A stretch of 64,000 nucleotides of DNA, taken from Pseudo-nitzschia pungens (taxonomy: Eukaryota; Bacillariophyta; Bacillariophyceae; Bacillariales; Bacillariaceae). The notes beneath the pieces are model-generated. The model was not told the DNA's origin. It did no database searches and saw nothing but the letters and a program-made list of their open reading frames with translations. The stretch is from positions 2,604,001 through 2,668,000 of the forward strand of contig CM074759.1 in the NCBI GenBank assembly GCA_037355855.1, in the 5' to 3' direction. Shown in pieces: positions 1 to 9,938 of this stretch. Position 1 is the first letter of the stretch; the number at the start of each line of letters is the position of its first letter. Made by a program: the position numbers and the translations under genes.

Positions 1-31
1 TGCTCTTGTTCCAGTACTGAATAAGTCAGGA

Positions 32-589
32 ATGTCCAGGATTTTTCCCAGACATGTGTTCTTTGGTCCCACTTTGTATCAAGGATTTGGTTTCATTCAT
101 CCTTATCTTCTCCAAGAGTTCAGTAACATTGCCACTCTTTTCCAGGAATCTGTTTGGTCCTCCCAAACTGGCAGGATCCTCAGGCTCACTGCTGAAGCTC
201 TCAGGCTTGAACTGGGTATCCCTCTTCATCTTGGTGTCACACCCTATCATCCCTTTGCCTCATACATCACCAACTGTTGGTATAAGCATGTGTGGAAATT
301 CTTTTCTATGCAACCTGTGAGCTTAGTTGAAGATTTTCCAGACCTCCCCCTACTCTGTTTGAATGATTGCTACCTCATGCAGGCCTTTGTCAATGCTGGC
401 TTCAGAGGTGCTGACTTGTCCCTCTTGAATCTTATTCGGATGTCCCTCAAGGCTGTTTCTCTTGCTGATATTTGCACTCCAGATGGGAAAAGGCTTTCAC
501 CTATGGCTTTCCAGTTGCAATCTTCCAACCACCTGAGAGATCATTTTGACTGGCCTAGAAGTCCCCCACCCTGGCATCCAGCAGCCTGA
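32..589 (+). pseudogene. LINE ORF2 fragment: region after the RT palm
   Basis: An open stretch of 185 codons that matches the connector found C-terminal to the RT domain in LINE ORF2 proteins of this type. It opens with a segment of the kind RH-x-F-FGP-x(5)-GFGF, followed by a helical region with many Leu and Ser. No catalytic YADD-type motif is present in it, so the RT palm must lie left of the window. The frame is broken at both ends, and the following 400 bases continue the same protein in other frames with stops. I infer a non-functional remnant of ORF2; the family assignment rests on the linked RNase H region and copy B. Confidence 0.6.
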
Positions 590-965
590 CGCCTGTGGAT
601 TAAGGCCCTTCAGCAATGCTTTCTTCCCCCCTGTCCCTCCCCTGCAGCTAGAGCAATGGCTCATTCTTTTCAACTTGGGCCTTGGATATCTCCTCAGACA
701 GCTTCTCTGTGGCCTTGGTATTTGTCTTCCTCTACCAACAGCATTTTCTCCAAATCCTCCTCTGGTTGGATGGTGGGCACTTCCCAAGGCAGGGGCAGAT
801 ACAGTTTCACCTCTGAAGTTCTGCCTGATAAACCAGCATGTGCAGATGTGCTTGTTTCTCTTCTGACCCTTGGCCAGGTTGTTCGTGTGGTTGGGTCCTC
901 TGACTTTGTCTCTGAACCTCCTGCCGTGCCATACCCCGGGTCTACTAGTGAATACAAAAGTAGTG

Positions 966-2435
966 ATATGCAAATTGTGATGGTTCTTTTGATCCGGCCC
1001 TTTTCAGAGGAAGCTCTGCCTTCATCTTGTCACCCAATACCTCCATCAAGACTTCATCCCTGTTCCTCACTGGGTGTAATTTTGTCAGCGGCCATCCTGA
1101 GGATCAGTCCTCTTACCGGAGTGAATTGGCGGGCATCATTGGTGTTCTCACATGTTGCACTGCTCTGGTGAATCTGTTTGATATTGACAATGGATCTCTC
1201 ACCATTGCACTTGATGGGGACACAGCCCTCAAACAGGAGATCTTGGCCTTTGGTTATTTCCCAGAAGTCTTTTGATTATGTCTATGTCATCCGCAACATG
1301 ATTTCTGCTCTGCCAATCTCTGTGAAATTTCGGTGGGTCCAGGGCCACCAAGCTGGGATCTTTCTTGACTGGTGGGCCCTTCGCAATCATCAGGTTGATG
1401 GCATGGCCAAGGCTTTTCTCTCCCTTCACTGGAAGTCACCCTATCACTATCCAAGACTTGTGTTTGAGCCCTGGGCACTTTTCCTCCATGGTTGCAAGTG
1501 CTCACAGTTTGATAAGGATGCATTGCATGTTGCTATTTCTGGCCCTCCTCTTCTCCAATACTGGCAGACCCATCATGACATTCCCATTCCCCAACCCGTT
1601 TTGAGTTCCATCCATTGGTGTGCCCATCAGTCTGCCTTCAAGCGTCTCCCTCCTGGTATGCAAAGGTGGTTTGTCAAGTTTGCTTCTGGCTGCATTGGAG
1701 TTGGTAACCAGTTACTTCACTACCAGTATCAGGATCACTCCCGATGTGTGTGATGCAGATAACGAGAAGGTCTCTCATGTGCTTTCATGCAAGGACCCTG
1801 GGGCTGTCAAGCACAGTGTGAATGCCTTTCAGGGACCCCTGCAGAAGAGGCTTGAGGTTGAATTGACGGACCCATCGTTGGTGGCTGCCATAGTGGATCT
1901 TCTTATCCGAGTTCGGAAGGGCCGACACATTTCCCCATCATCCTATCCCTGTGCAATTGCAGCTGCTGTCCGGGCACAGAGGTCAATTGGTTGGCACAAC
2001 TGGCTTCTTGGTAGGTGGTCACCTCTCTGGCATCGCGTCCAGGCTGATTACTACTCTCAGATTGGCAGTAAGCGCTCTCCCAAACGTTGGGCTACCGCTA
2101 TAATCCATCAGTTCTTTCTCACTTGCTGGGATCTATGGACTTATTGGAATGAGTGACTCCATGGTCCTGGGGGAACACTTGAGGCTGAACAACACCAATC
2201 TCTTGATGCTTCCATCTCCTCTGAATTGGCAATTGGAATAGCCGGTGCACTTCCCCAGTCACACTCCCTTCTCCACACTCCTCTCCAGGTCCTTCAAGGC
2301 TACTCCCTCACTGCAAAGAGGCAGTGGCTTGCAACTATCCATCTTGCTAGGAAACAGTATGCAGCTCCTGCTCCCCCAGCGCTGCCTTACCAACAAGAGG
2401 CTGCCCTCTTGAGAGCTTGGCTTACTGGTGCTTAG
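966..2435 (+). pseudogene. LINE ORF2 C-terminus: RNase H and Cys/His tail (broken)
   Basis: RNase H domain of LINE ORF2, which would degrade the RNA strand of the RNA/cDNA hybrid. Visible motifs are CDGSFDPALF with the first Asp near 978, SSYRSELAGI (catalytic Glu), ALDGDTALK (second Asp), WVQGHQAG (His) and NHQVDGMAKA (last Asp). A CDADNEKVSHVLSC segment near 1750-1790 resembles the C-terminal zinc-binding motif of LINEs. The reading frame changes near 1240-1260 and 1740, and an arginine codon has become TGA at 2154-2156 (copy B has CGA there). TAG and TGA also precede the domain at 960-965. Conclusion: pseudogene. Confidence 0.85.
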
Positions 2436-2762
2436 GGTGGTTTCTCCTTGTCCCTTGGTGATATCAAGTATCTTCCTGCTCCCCGTCCTGTACTTCACTG
2501 TGATAGTGGGAAATTTTCCATTACTTTTTGGGAATTCTTCCATTGTCTTCCTTCCCCTTTCCCTTCCCCTCAAGCCCCTCCTTTGTGAGCTTTGTTTTGC
2601 CTCTTACCCTGCTTGATGTTCCAGGTTTGTTTGAAAAATTGTCGTTCTACCACTTGGGGTCCTGACTCTCTGATGGAGGCGACGGAAAAGTCTGGTTACA
2701 GACTGAGTAATTTAGTTCCACCTGTGGTGGTAAAGTTATTTAAATACGTATATTATTATTAG

Positions 2763-4330
2763 TATACACTGACCATAAGAACCTTACCTTCAGAACCCTT
2801 TCAGTCCAACGAGTCCTCCGGTGGAGACTATTCCTTGAAGAATTCGGTGTCAACCTCACCTATGTGGAAGGCAAGAAGAATGTTCTTGCTGATGCCTTCT
2901 CCAGGCTCCCCCGGATGGATCCACCTACTGTGGGGAAGAACAAAGCCCTTGGTAAGGGCACTCTTATTGATTTTCTAAAGCTTGAAGTCCCTAAACAAGA
3001 TGAAGAACTGTTTCTAACAGAGTTCCCCAACTTATTCCAGCACTTATGCAATGACGCAGACCAGGAACTACAAGCCTGTCTGCTGAACAATGAGTGCCTA
3101 GTCAACCTACCAAACAATCAAGACTTGGAATGCCCGGTGAACTATTCAAATATCTATCTTCATCAGCAAAAGGATCCTACCATCAAGTTCAAGATTCAAT
3201 CCGGAGCCTTCTGCTACCAAGAATTAGAAGGGAACAAGATACTCTGTTACGCGAACCAATCCAATCCCGAATGCTGGAGAATCTACATTCCAGCATCCCT
3301 CATTAATGATACCATCAAGTGGTATCATCTCCTGTTGGGTCATTGTGGATCCACCAGACTACAACAAACTATATCAGCTCGCTTTTATGCTGACAATTTA
3401 ACCAGCTTATGCAAGTCCTACATATGCCCAGACCACTGCATCAAGTACAAGAACCAGAACTCCCAATATGGCAAATTGCCACCCAAAGAAGCGCCACTAT
3501 CCCCATTCAGTGAAGTACATGTGGACCTCATAGGCCCATGGAAGATCACAGCCCAAGGCAAGAACTACAACTTCAAAGCCCTGACCTGTATTGATCCAGT
3601 CACTAACCTTCTGGAAATCACTCGAATCAGGGACAAGTCCTCACAGCATGTATCAGACCAATTCAAGAACTGCTGGCTCTCAAGATACCCTAGACCTCTC
3701 AGATGCGTCCACGACAATGGTGGAGAATTCCTAGGAGCTGAATTCCAAACCACACTCAAGCAGTATGGAATTCATTCAGTTCCAACAACAGTAAAGAATC
3801 CCCAGTCAAACGCCATCTGTGAAAGGGTTCACCATACAGTTGCTGATATTCTCAGGGTCTTAGTCCATGTTAATCCCCCTCAAGCAAACACCAGAGCAAG
3901 TCAACTCATGGACAATGCTCTATCCACATGCATGCATGCCTCCAGATGTGCTGTCAATGCTGCCTTACAAGCATCCCCTGGATCCCTTGTATTCAATCGG
4001 GACATGCTGATAGATCTACCACTAACTTCTAACCTACTGGCACTACAACAGCTACGGCAGCAAGGTATTAACAAGGCCCTACTCAGAGACAATGCAAAGC
4101 GCAAGGAACATACCTTTCAACCCAATGAGAAGGTATGGATGCAAGAGCCAGACCCGGACAAGTTACAGCCTCGAAAGACAGGACCATTTACTATTGCCCA
4201 AGTCCACAACAATGGTACTGTTAAAATTCAAAAGACTCCATCGGTTACGGAAACCGTTAACATCCGGAAGCTGACACTGTACAAAGAGGCACCAAACGAA
4301 TCGATCCAAGCGATTCATTGGTCAGCTTAA
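2763..4330 (+). pseudogene. pol: G2 pol fragment: RNase H end plus integrase
   Basis: Open from 2763 to a stop at 4328-4330, about 520 codons. It begins with VYTDHKNLTF (end of RNase H) and the connection region ending in ADAFSRLPRM. The integrase follows: zinc-binding residues in YHLLLGHCG and CPDHC, then the catalytic triad HVDLIGP, HDNGGEF and NAICERVHH (D-D-35-E spacing). A C-terminal PRKTGPF segment is the GPY/F module; no chromodomain is seen. The reading frame is intact but lacks a start codon, protease and RT, so it cannot support transposition itself. Sequence is close to the equivalent part of G3 (8365-9909). Confidence 0.9.
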
Positions 4331-4360
4331 GTATGGGATTCGATTAATCATGAGGCACTA

Positions 4361-4555
4361 TGTGACGAGCTAGCGTAGCTAGCAAAGTCACGATTGAATA
4401 ATTAACTGAATCCCATATGGGAATCGAATATATACATGTATTCAGGAATGGATACATCTCTATATGTACCCTAATTAATATGGTCGAGTCCCAGAAGATG
4501 ATATACTATGCCTAATCATGGGAATCGACAATGAATCAACATTTATGGCAGAGCA
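4361..4555 (+). repeat. G2 3' LTR, first part
   Basis: Begins TGTGACGAGC and is homologous to the first 196 bases of the G3 LTR. It ends with GAGCA, the 5-bp target duplicated on insertion of G3. The second part of this LTR is at 10263-10403. Confidence 0.9.
4551..4555. other. Target site duplication of G3 (left), GAGCA
   Basis: GAGCA immediately left of the G3 5' LTR, repeated at 10263-10267 immediately right of the 3' LTR. Five-base duplications are usual for Ty3/gypsy integrases. Confidence 0.95.
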
Positions 4556-4879
4556 TGTGACGGGCTAGCGTTGCTAGCAAGGTCACGATCGAATAATTAA
4601 CCGATTCCCATATGGGATTCGAATATTACATATCCATACATGAATACATTTCTATATGTGCTCTACTCAATATGGTCGAGTCCCAGAAGATGATATATGC
4701 CTAATCGTGGCAATCGACAATGAGTCAACATATATGGCAGAGCATGCCAAAATGTGGCTATGCTCGCGACCTCAAATTTTATATGTTCCTACTTTCAATT
4801 TACATAACAATCTCTCGTAAAGTATCTAAACATTCACAATTTGCATACTACTCCGAAATTTCTACTCTAGACCGTAACA
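4556..4879 (+). repeat. G3 5' LTR (324 bp)
   Basis: Starts TGTGACGGGCTAGCG and ends CTAGACCGTAACA, i.e. TG...CA termini. The first 32 bases can fold: GTGAC pairs with GTCAC, enclosing GCTAGC-GTT-GCTAGC. The LTR should contain the promoter and polyadenylation signal, but I cannot point to a convincing TATA box or start site. Confidence 0.95.
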
Positions 4880-4891
4880 CAGTAATTACTG
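4880..4891 (+). promoter_or_regulatory. Palindrome at the primer-binding position of G3
   Basis: CAGTAATTACTG follows the 5' LTR directly where a tRNA primer-binding site is expected. It is a perfect 12-bp palindrome and does not begin with TGG, so it cannot pair with a tRNA 3' CCA end. The same palindrome occupies this position in G4 (50745-50756), G5, the 724-bp derivative and G1. A role in priming is inferred from position only. Confidence 0.6.
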
Positions 4892-4998
4892 TTTGCTTTA
4901 AAGTAGAAACAGTAGAACTCAGTACTGAATTCAAAACAAGCAGCAGCCTCAACAACAGAGGCACCTTGTATCTCCAACAAGACCTTCTCCTTCAACAA

Positions 4999-6027
4999 AT
5001 GGCAGGAATATACAGAGATCCACCAGTCTCCTACAAGAGCTCCTTCGACAGCTCAAAGCCGAAACTAGTAACGCTATCCGTCTACGACAACGACGACCAT
5101 TCCGACAGCGTCAAGGTCCCTCTTTTCACCGATAAAGGAGGTCTGGAGGAGCTCCTACACACTGAAGAAGCCTTTCTAAATGCAGCAGAGGACATAGCCA
5201 TACCAGACGCAGCACTGAATCGATACTTCGGACGTTGCCTATGCGTAGACTCCCAAACCAAGTGGAGAACACTCACAAGAAGTCAGCGACCGAACGGACA
5301 ACGCCTTTACCCACTCACAAGACAAGGCTTTGAATCAGCATTCCAAGCCTTCGTGAAACTCTACTGCAATGCTGAGGATGCAAGAGACCTCATGCACATT
5401 TATCTCAGGAGCCCAGCCTGCAAAAAGAAAGTGGAGTCCACCTGCAAAGACCACACCGACCGGCTCATGACCCTCATCAAATATACAGCAAAACTACATG
5501 GATACGTGACCAACTTGGACCACCTCCAGCAACTCACTATCCTCCTACACAGTTATCCAAACTCTTGGATCGAAGACTATGTACGCATACACCAAGGCGT
5601 TACGCAGCGCACCACACCTCAATTCATAGTGGATCACATGAGCAGTCTCGACCGACTTAGCAAGCAAAAAAACAAGAACAATGGAAGACGTCCTAACAGT
5701 TCTAACAACAACAAACGCTCTGGAAACCACAAGAATAACCCGAAGAACAAGAAGAAATCGAACCCATGCAGAATACCAGGCCACAATCATGATTGGTCTG
5801 AATGCCCCAAAAATAAATATTCCAAAAACTATAAAGGCCCCAATAACAACAACAAAAACACCACTTCAGTCTCCAGCAATGAAACCTTCCACAATCAATG
5901 CACGGAGACCCCAGGAAGCAATGAAACCTTTCAAGCCCACATGAAAGCAGCCATCGAAGCCTACCATTCAGAACACGGCGGCCGAACAGAGCGCAGCATC
6001 GATGGTGATCTCATCTGGCTGCCCTGA
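4999..6027 (+). CDS. gag: G3 Gag (capsid/nucleocapsid)
   Basis: Gag of 342 residues, forming the particle that packages the element's RNA. The start MAGIYRDPP at 4999 was chosen because G4 and G5 Gag begin at the same residue (MAGLYRDPP / MAGIYRDPP); the frame is open further upstream into the LTR but that part is not conserved protein. The C-terminal third is rich in Asn and Lys and contains a zinc-knuckle-like CRIPGHNHDWSEC (C-x4-H-x-H-x4-C), expected to bind RNA. The protein ends WLP followed by UGA at 6025-6027, after which the same frame continues without a further stop into pol, so pol is probably made by readthrough. Confidence 0.9.
   Translation: MAGIYRDPPVSYKSSFDSSKPKLVTLSVYDNDDHSDSVKVPLFTDKGGLEELLHTEEAFLNAAEDIAIPDAALNRYFGRCLCVDSQTKWRTLTRSQRPNGQRLYPLTRQGFESAFQAFVKLYCNAEDARDLMHIYLRSPACKKKVESTCKDHTDRLMTLIKYTAKLHGYVTNLDHLQQLTILLHSYPNSWIEDYVRIHQGVTQRTTPQFIVDHMSSLDRLSKQKNKNNGRRPNSSNNNKRSGNHKNNPKNKKKSNPCRIPGHNHDWSECPKNKYSKNYKGPNNNNKNTTSVSSNETFHNQCTETPGSNETFQAHMKAAIEAYHSEHGGRTERSIDGDLIWLP
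6025..6027 (+). promoter_or_regulatory. In-frame UGA separating gag and pol (candidate readthrough stop)
   Basis: Context CTG CCC TGA TAC. Gag and pol are in one frame with only this stop between them. The same arrangement, after the same residues WLP, is found in G4 (49564-49566) and G5 (59354-59356), with different downstream bases (ATC, CTC). Retention of a single UGA in three copies argues for translational readthrough; not proven. Confidence 0.7.
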
Positions 6028-9000
6028 TACAAATCCAACAAAAGACCAAAAGGTCCACCAAAACCAGCAATCACCTTGCCTCCGGCGCCACAGGCCCTGG
6101 ATGCCAGTACAGCACAGCTGACTGGGATGACGCATGGAGGAGATCTCCCGGAGAAAGAGGGGAAGGAACCTACAGGATGGATTCCTGTTGAGCGCTTAGC
6201 AAAGACTGCAAACGCAGCAACAATAAAAACAGTTCGATTCTCCGAAAAGAGCAACACGAACGTGGATACGAATCAATTACAATCGAATCGATCCAAGGGT
6301 ACAACAGACGCATCATCGACAGCAGCAACAAATGGACCAACCTTGTCTCTAGCAAGAAATTGGTCCACCGGTACAGCAAAAAACCTCTATTGCAATACCA
6401 TAAACTCCAAAGACTACACCAAAGGAGGTGCGCTGGAGCAAAATTATTTAAAGCTGCTGTCACCTGCTGGAAATACTTCAAAAAATACTTCGAAACATCC
6501 CGCAGTACAGGCATCCCCGAATAAGAGCAACGTGGCTCCTATTCTTTTAACCAACGTACAATACATACAAGGCATACCTCTCAAAGCAAGACCACTACTC
6601 GCACTACTAGATAGTGGCTCATCCGGAACTCTAATCAATAAAAGAGCTCTACCATTTGGCACACTACCAATCAGAAGCAAACATCAAGTCCTAACTACTA
6701 CAGCCAACGGCAGCTTTGATACTACAGAATATATTATCATGAAGAACATCAAGTTACAAGAGTTTGGCAACTACACCATCGACAGACAAGAGGCAAGGCT
6801 CTTCCATTCACCCAACTGCAAATATGATCTGATATTAGGCAGAGATTTCCTCCACCTAACAAAGATCAACCTCCTATTCAATCAGGACACAGTACAATGG
6901 ATGGATAGAACCATTCCAATGAAGGACACGTCTCTATACAACGAGTCCAACTACACCATGTTTATGGAAGAACTAGAAGATGCTGAACTCTTTGCTGATG
7001 ACCACTCTTTTGCCAATCCATACAAGTCCAAGGTTATTCTCGACAGAGCCTACCAAGAAACAGATCCATCTACAGTTGCACAACAACAGTCCCACATGTC
7101 CAAAACAGAACAGCAGCAGTTCCAAGCAATACTAAACAAGTACCCCAATGTATTCAATGGAGAACTTGGAAAGTACCCGCACAAGAAGATCTCTCTAAGA
7201 CTCAAGCCCGGATCCAAGCCCATACACAAGAAGCCTTATCCAGTTGCATACAAGCGCGAAGACCTATTCAAAAGGGAGCTCCAAAATCTTTGCAATGATG
7301 GAGTACTCAAGCGCTGCACTGGACCAGCTGAATGGGCCTTTCCAACCTTCATAGTACCAAAGAAAGACAACAGAGTTAGATGGGTATCAGACTTCAGAGA
7401 ACTAAATGAACTTCTTGAGCGCAGACCATATCCTATACCAAGGATACAAGACATCATGAACAAGCGAGGCAAGTACACTCACTTCACCAAGATTGACTTG
7501 TCCATGCAATACTACTGCTTTGAACTGGATGATGCAAGCAAGAAACTGTGCACCATAGTCACCCCATATGGTTGCTATGAGTATCAAAGACTACCAATGG
7601 GAGTTAAAGTCTCCCCGGATGTTGCTCAACAGCTCATGGAAGATATCCTCCAAGATACTGACTGCACCGTTTATATAGATGATATTGGCATTTGGACCAA
7701 TGGATCCTTTGATCTCCACATGCAGACCATCGATAAGATCCTAGACCGGCTTAACAAAAATGGACTTAAGTGCAACCCACTCAAATGCGATTGGGCTGTA
7801 CAGGAAACTGATTTCCTCGGTTACTGGATGACGCCCACAGCTGTTAAGCCTTGGAGAAGGAAAATAGAGGCCATCCTACATATGGATCGGCCCAGAACTG
7901 TGACCCAAGTCAAGTCCTTCCTAGGAGCAGTTGGATACTACAGGGACATGTGGCCTCGCAGATCCCACGTCTTATCTCCTCTCTTTGATATCACTGGGGG
8001 CCCCAAGCAAAAGAAGACTCCTCAACCTGCTACAATTAAAGCCAAGCAAACGAAAGCCCCTTCAACTTTCACTTGGGGACCTGCTCAAGATAAAGCCTTT
8101 CAAGAGATGAAAGCAATGGTGGCAGCAGATGCGCTGAACACCTATCCAGACCTTAACAAGCCCTTTGAACTGTACACTGATGCCTCTGACCTACAGCTTG
8201 GTGCTGCAATCATACAGGATGGCAAGCCCATAGCATATTGGTCCAAGAAACTATCTGATGCCCAAAAGAACTACACTACTATGGAAAAAGAACTCCTAGC
8301 CATCGTACTCTGTTGCAAAGAGTACCGAAAAATGCTCCTTGGCGGTGTTATCAATGTATACACTGACCATAAGAACCTTACATTCAGGACACTCTCAGTC
8401 CAACGAGTCCTCCGGTGGAGACTCTTCCTTGAAGAATTCGGTGTCAACCTCACATATGTTGAAGGCAAAAACAATGTTCTTGCTGATGCCTTCTCCCGGC
8501 TCCCCCGGATGGATCCACCTACAGAGGGGAAGGAAATCAAGGGGACCTTGATTGATTTCTTGAAACTGGAGGTCCCCGAGCAAGATGAAGAATTGTTTCT
8601 AACAGAGTTCCCCACTTTATTCCAGCACTTATGCAATGACGCAGACCAGGAACTACAGGCCTGCCTGCTGAACAATGAGTGCCTAGTCAACCTACCAAAC
8701 AATCAAGATATGGTATGCCCGGTGAACTACTCGAACATCTACCTCCATCAACAAAAGGACCCCACTATCAAGTTCAAGATCCAATCCAAAGCATTCTTCT
8801 ATCAAGAATTAGAAGGTAACAAAATCCTCTGCTATGCCAACCAATCCAATCCGGAGAATTGGAAAATCTACATACCAAATTCCCTTACCAACGATACCAT
8901 CAGATGGTACCATCTTCTGTTGGGTCATTGTGGATCCACCAGGCTACATCAAACTATCTCGACTCGATTCTATGCAGACAACTTAACCAACCTGTGCAAG

Positions 9001-9909
9001 TCCTACATCTGCCCCGACAACTGCATTAAATATAAGAACCAACACTCCAAATATGGGAAACTTCCACCGAAAGAAGCACCACTATCACCATTCAACGAGG
9101 TGCATGTAGATCTGATAGGCCCTTGGAAGATCACAGCCCAAGGCAAAAACTACAACTTCAAAGCCTTAACCTGTATTGATCCAGTCACCAATCTACTTGA
9201 AATCATCAGAATCAGAGACAAGTCATCCCAACACGTATCAGATCAGTTCAAGAACTGCTGGCTCTCCAGATACCCTAGACCTATCAGATGCGTCCATGAT
9301 AATGGAGGAGAGTTCCTAGGTGCTGAATTTCAAAGCACACTCAAACAGTATGGAATCCAGTCAATTCCTACAACAGTTAAGAATCCCCAGTCCAATGCGA
9401 TATGTGAAAGGGTTCACCATACAGTTGCTGACATTCTCAGAGTCCTAGTCCATGTTAATCCCCCTCAAGCCAACACGAGAGCAAGCCAACTCATGGACAA
9501 TGCCTTGTCCACTTGCATGCATGCCTCCAGATGTGCTGTCAATGCTGCTCTTCAGGCATCTCCAGGGTCCTTAGTGTTCAACAGAGACATGCTGATTGAC
9601 CTACCATTAACATCAAACCTGTTAGCTCTGCAGCAACTGCGACAACAGGGCATTAACAAGGCCCTGCTCCGAGACAATGCCAAGCGCAAGGAACATACCT
9701 TCCAAACCAATGAAAAGGTATGGATGCAACAACCAGACCCGGATAAACTACAACCCCGGAAAACAGGACCATTCACTATTGCCCAAGTTCATGATAATGG
9801 TACTGTTAAAATCCAAAAGACTCCATCGATCGTTGAAACAGTTAATATCCGGAAGCTAACCCCCTACAAAGAGACACCAAACGATCAATCGATTCATTGG
9901 ACGGCGTAA
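6028..9909 (+). CDS. pol: G3 Pol polyprotein (PR-RT-RNase H-IN)
   Basis: About 1293 residues read in the gag frame after UGA. Domains in order: a poorly conserved linker; aspartic protease with LLALLDSGSSGT near residue 195; reverse transcriptase with VSDFRELNE and the catalytic YIDD near 550; RNase H with YTDASDLQLG (about 717), EKELLAIV and YTDHKNL; integrase with the YHLLLGHCG / CPDNC zinc site and the triad HVDLIG, HDNGGEF, ICERVHH (62 residues between the two Asp, 35 between Asp and Glu). A GPY/F-like PRKTGPF segment follows, with no chromodomain. No lesion is seen. The product should copy the RNA into cDNA and integrate it. There is no independent ATG near the start, so expression as Gag-Pol is likely. 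Confidence 0.93.
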   Translation, partial: YKSNKRPKGPPKPAITLPPAPQALDASTAQLTGMTHGGDLPEKEGKEPTGWIPVERLAKTANAATIKTVRFSEKSNTNVDTNQLQSNRSKGTTDASSTAATNGPTLSLARNWSTGTAKNLYCNTINSKDYTKGGALEQNYLKLLSPAGNTSKNTSKHPAVQASPNKSNVAPILLTNVQYIQGIPLKARPLLALLDSGSSGTLINKRALPFGTLPIRSKHQVLTTTANGSFDTTEYIIMKNIKLQEFGNYTIDRQEARLFHSPNCKYDLILGRDFLHLTKINLLFNQDTVQWMDRTIPMKDTSLYNESNYTMFMEELEDAELFADDHSFANPYKSKVILDRAYQETDPSTVAQQQSHMSKTEQQQFQAILNKYPNVFNGELGKYPHKKISLRLKPGSKPIHKKPYPVAYKREDLFKRELQNLCNDGVLKRCTGPAEWAFPTFIVPKKDNRVRWVSDFRELNELLERRPYPIPRIQDIMNKRGKYTHFTKIDLSMQYYCFELDDASKKLCTIVTPYGCYEYQRLPMGVKVSPDVAQQLMEDILQDTDCTVYIDDIGIWTNGSFDLHMQTIDKILDRLNKNGLKCNPLKCDWAVQETDFLGYWMTPTAVKPWRRKIEAILHMDRPRTVTQVKSFLGAVGYYRDMWPRRSHVLSPLFDITGGPKQKKTPQPATIKAKQTKAPSTFTWGPAQDKAFQEMKAMVAADALNTYPDLNKPFELYTDASDLQLGAAIIQDGKPIAYWSKKLSDAQKNYTTMEKELLAIVLCCKEYRKMLLGGVINVYTDHKNLTFRTLSVQRVLRWRLFLEEFGVNLTYVEGKNNVLADAFSRLPRMDPPTEGKEIKGTLIDFLKLEVPEQDEELFLTEFPTLFQHLCNDADQELQACLLNNECLVNLPNNQDMVCPVNYSNIYLHQQKDPTIKFKIQSKAFFYQELEGNKILCYANQSNPENWKIYIPNSLTNDTIRWYHLLLGHCGSTRLHQTISTRFYADNLTNLCKSYICPDNCIKYKNQHSKYGKLPPKEAPLSPFNEVHVDLIGPWKITAQGKNYNFKALTCIDPVTNLLEIIRIRDKSSQHVSDQFKNCWLSRYPRPIRCVHDNGGEFLGAEFQSTLKQYGIQSIPTTVKNPQSNAICERVHHTVADILRVLVHVNPPQANTRASQLMDNALSTCMHASRCAVNAALQASPGSLVFNRDMLIDLPLTSNLLALQQLRQQGINKALLRDNAKRKEHTFQTNEKVWMQQPDPDKLQPRKTGPFTIAQVHDNGTVKIQKTPSIVETVNIRKLTPYKETPNDQSIHWTA

Positions 9910-9938
9910 ATATGGGTTCGGTTAATCATGAGGCACTA

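Larger units (their letters stand above)
1..2761 (+). mobile_element. LINE copy A, 3' half (truncated by window edge)
   Basis: Plus-strand 3' portion of a non-LTR retrotransposon. It holds the region downstream of reverse transcriptase, an RNase H domain, a Cys/His tail and a 3' UTR ending in a TATTATTATTA tail at about 2750-2761. It is closely similar to 33369-35110 on the minus strand (copy B), which ends in the same tail. Copy A is decayed: several frame changes and in-frame stops interrupt ORF2. The 5' part, including the catalytic RT, lies outside the window. It abuts a gypsy fragment directly at 2762. Stretch 590-960 continues the ORF2 linker in broken frames; 2436-2750 is the 3' UTR. 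Confidence 0.85.
2762..4555 (+). mobile_element. Ty3/gypsy element G2, 5'-truncated, left part
   Basis: Starts abruptly inside the RNase H domain next to the LINE copy A tail, continues through integrase to a stop at 4330, then into its 3' LTR, which begins TGTGACGAGCTAGCG at 4361. That LTR is interrupted at 4555/4556 by complete element G3; its remaining part is at 10263-10403. The whole 5' half (5' LTR, gag, protease, RT) is missing. The sequence TCATGAGGCACTA directly precedes the LTR, as in all copies of this family in the window. Confidence 0.9.

Noticed and set aside
4720..4998. Longer Gag starting in the LTR at 4720
   Set aside because: The extra part translates the LTR and palindrome and is not conserved as protein in G4 or G5; the conserved start is MAG(I/L)YRDPP at 4999.
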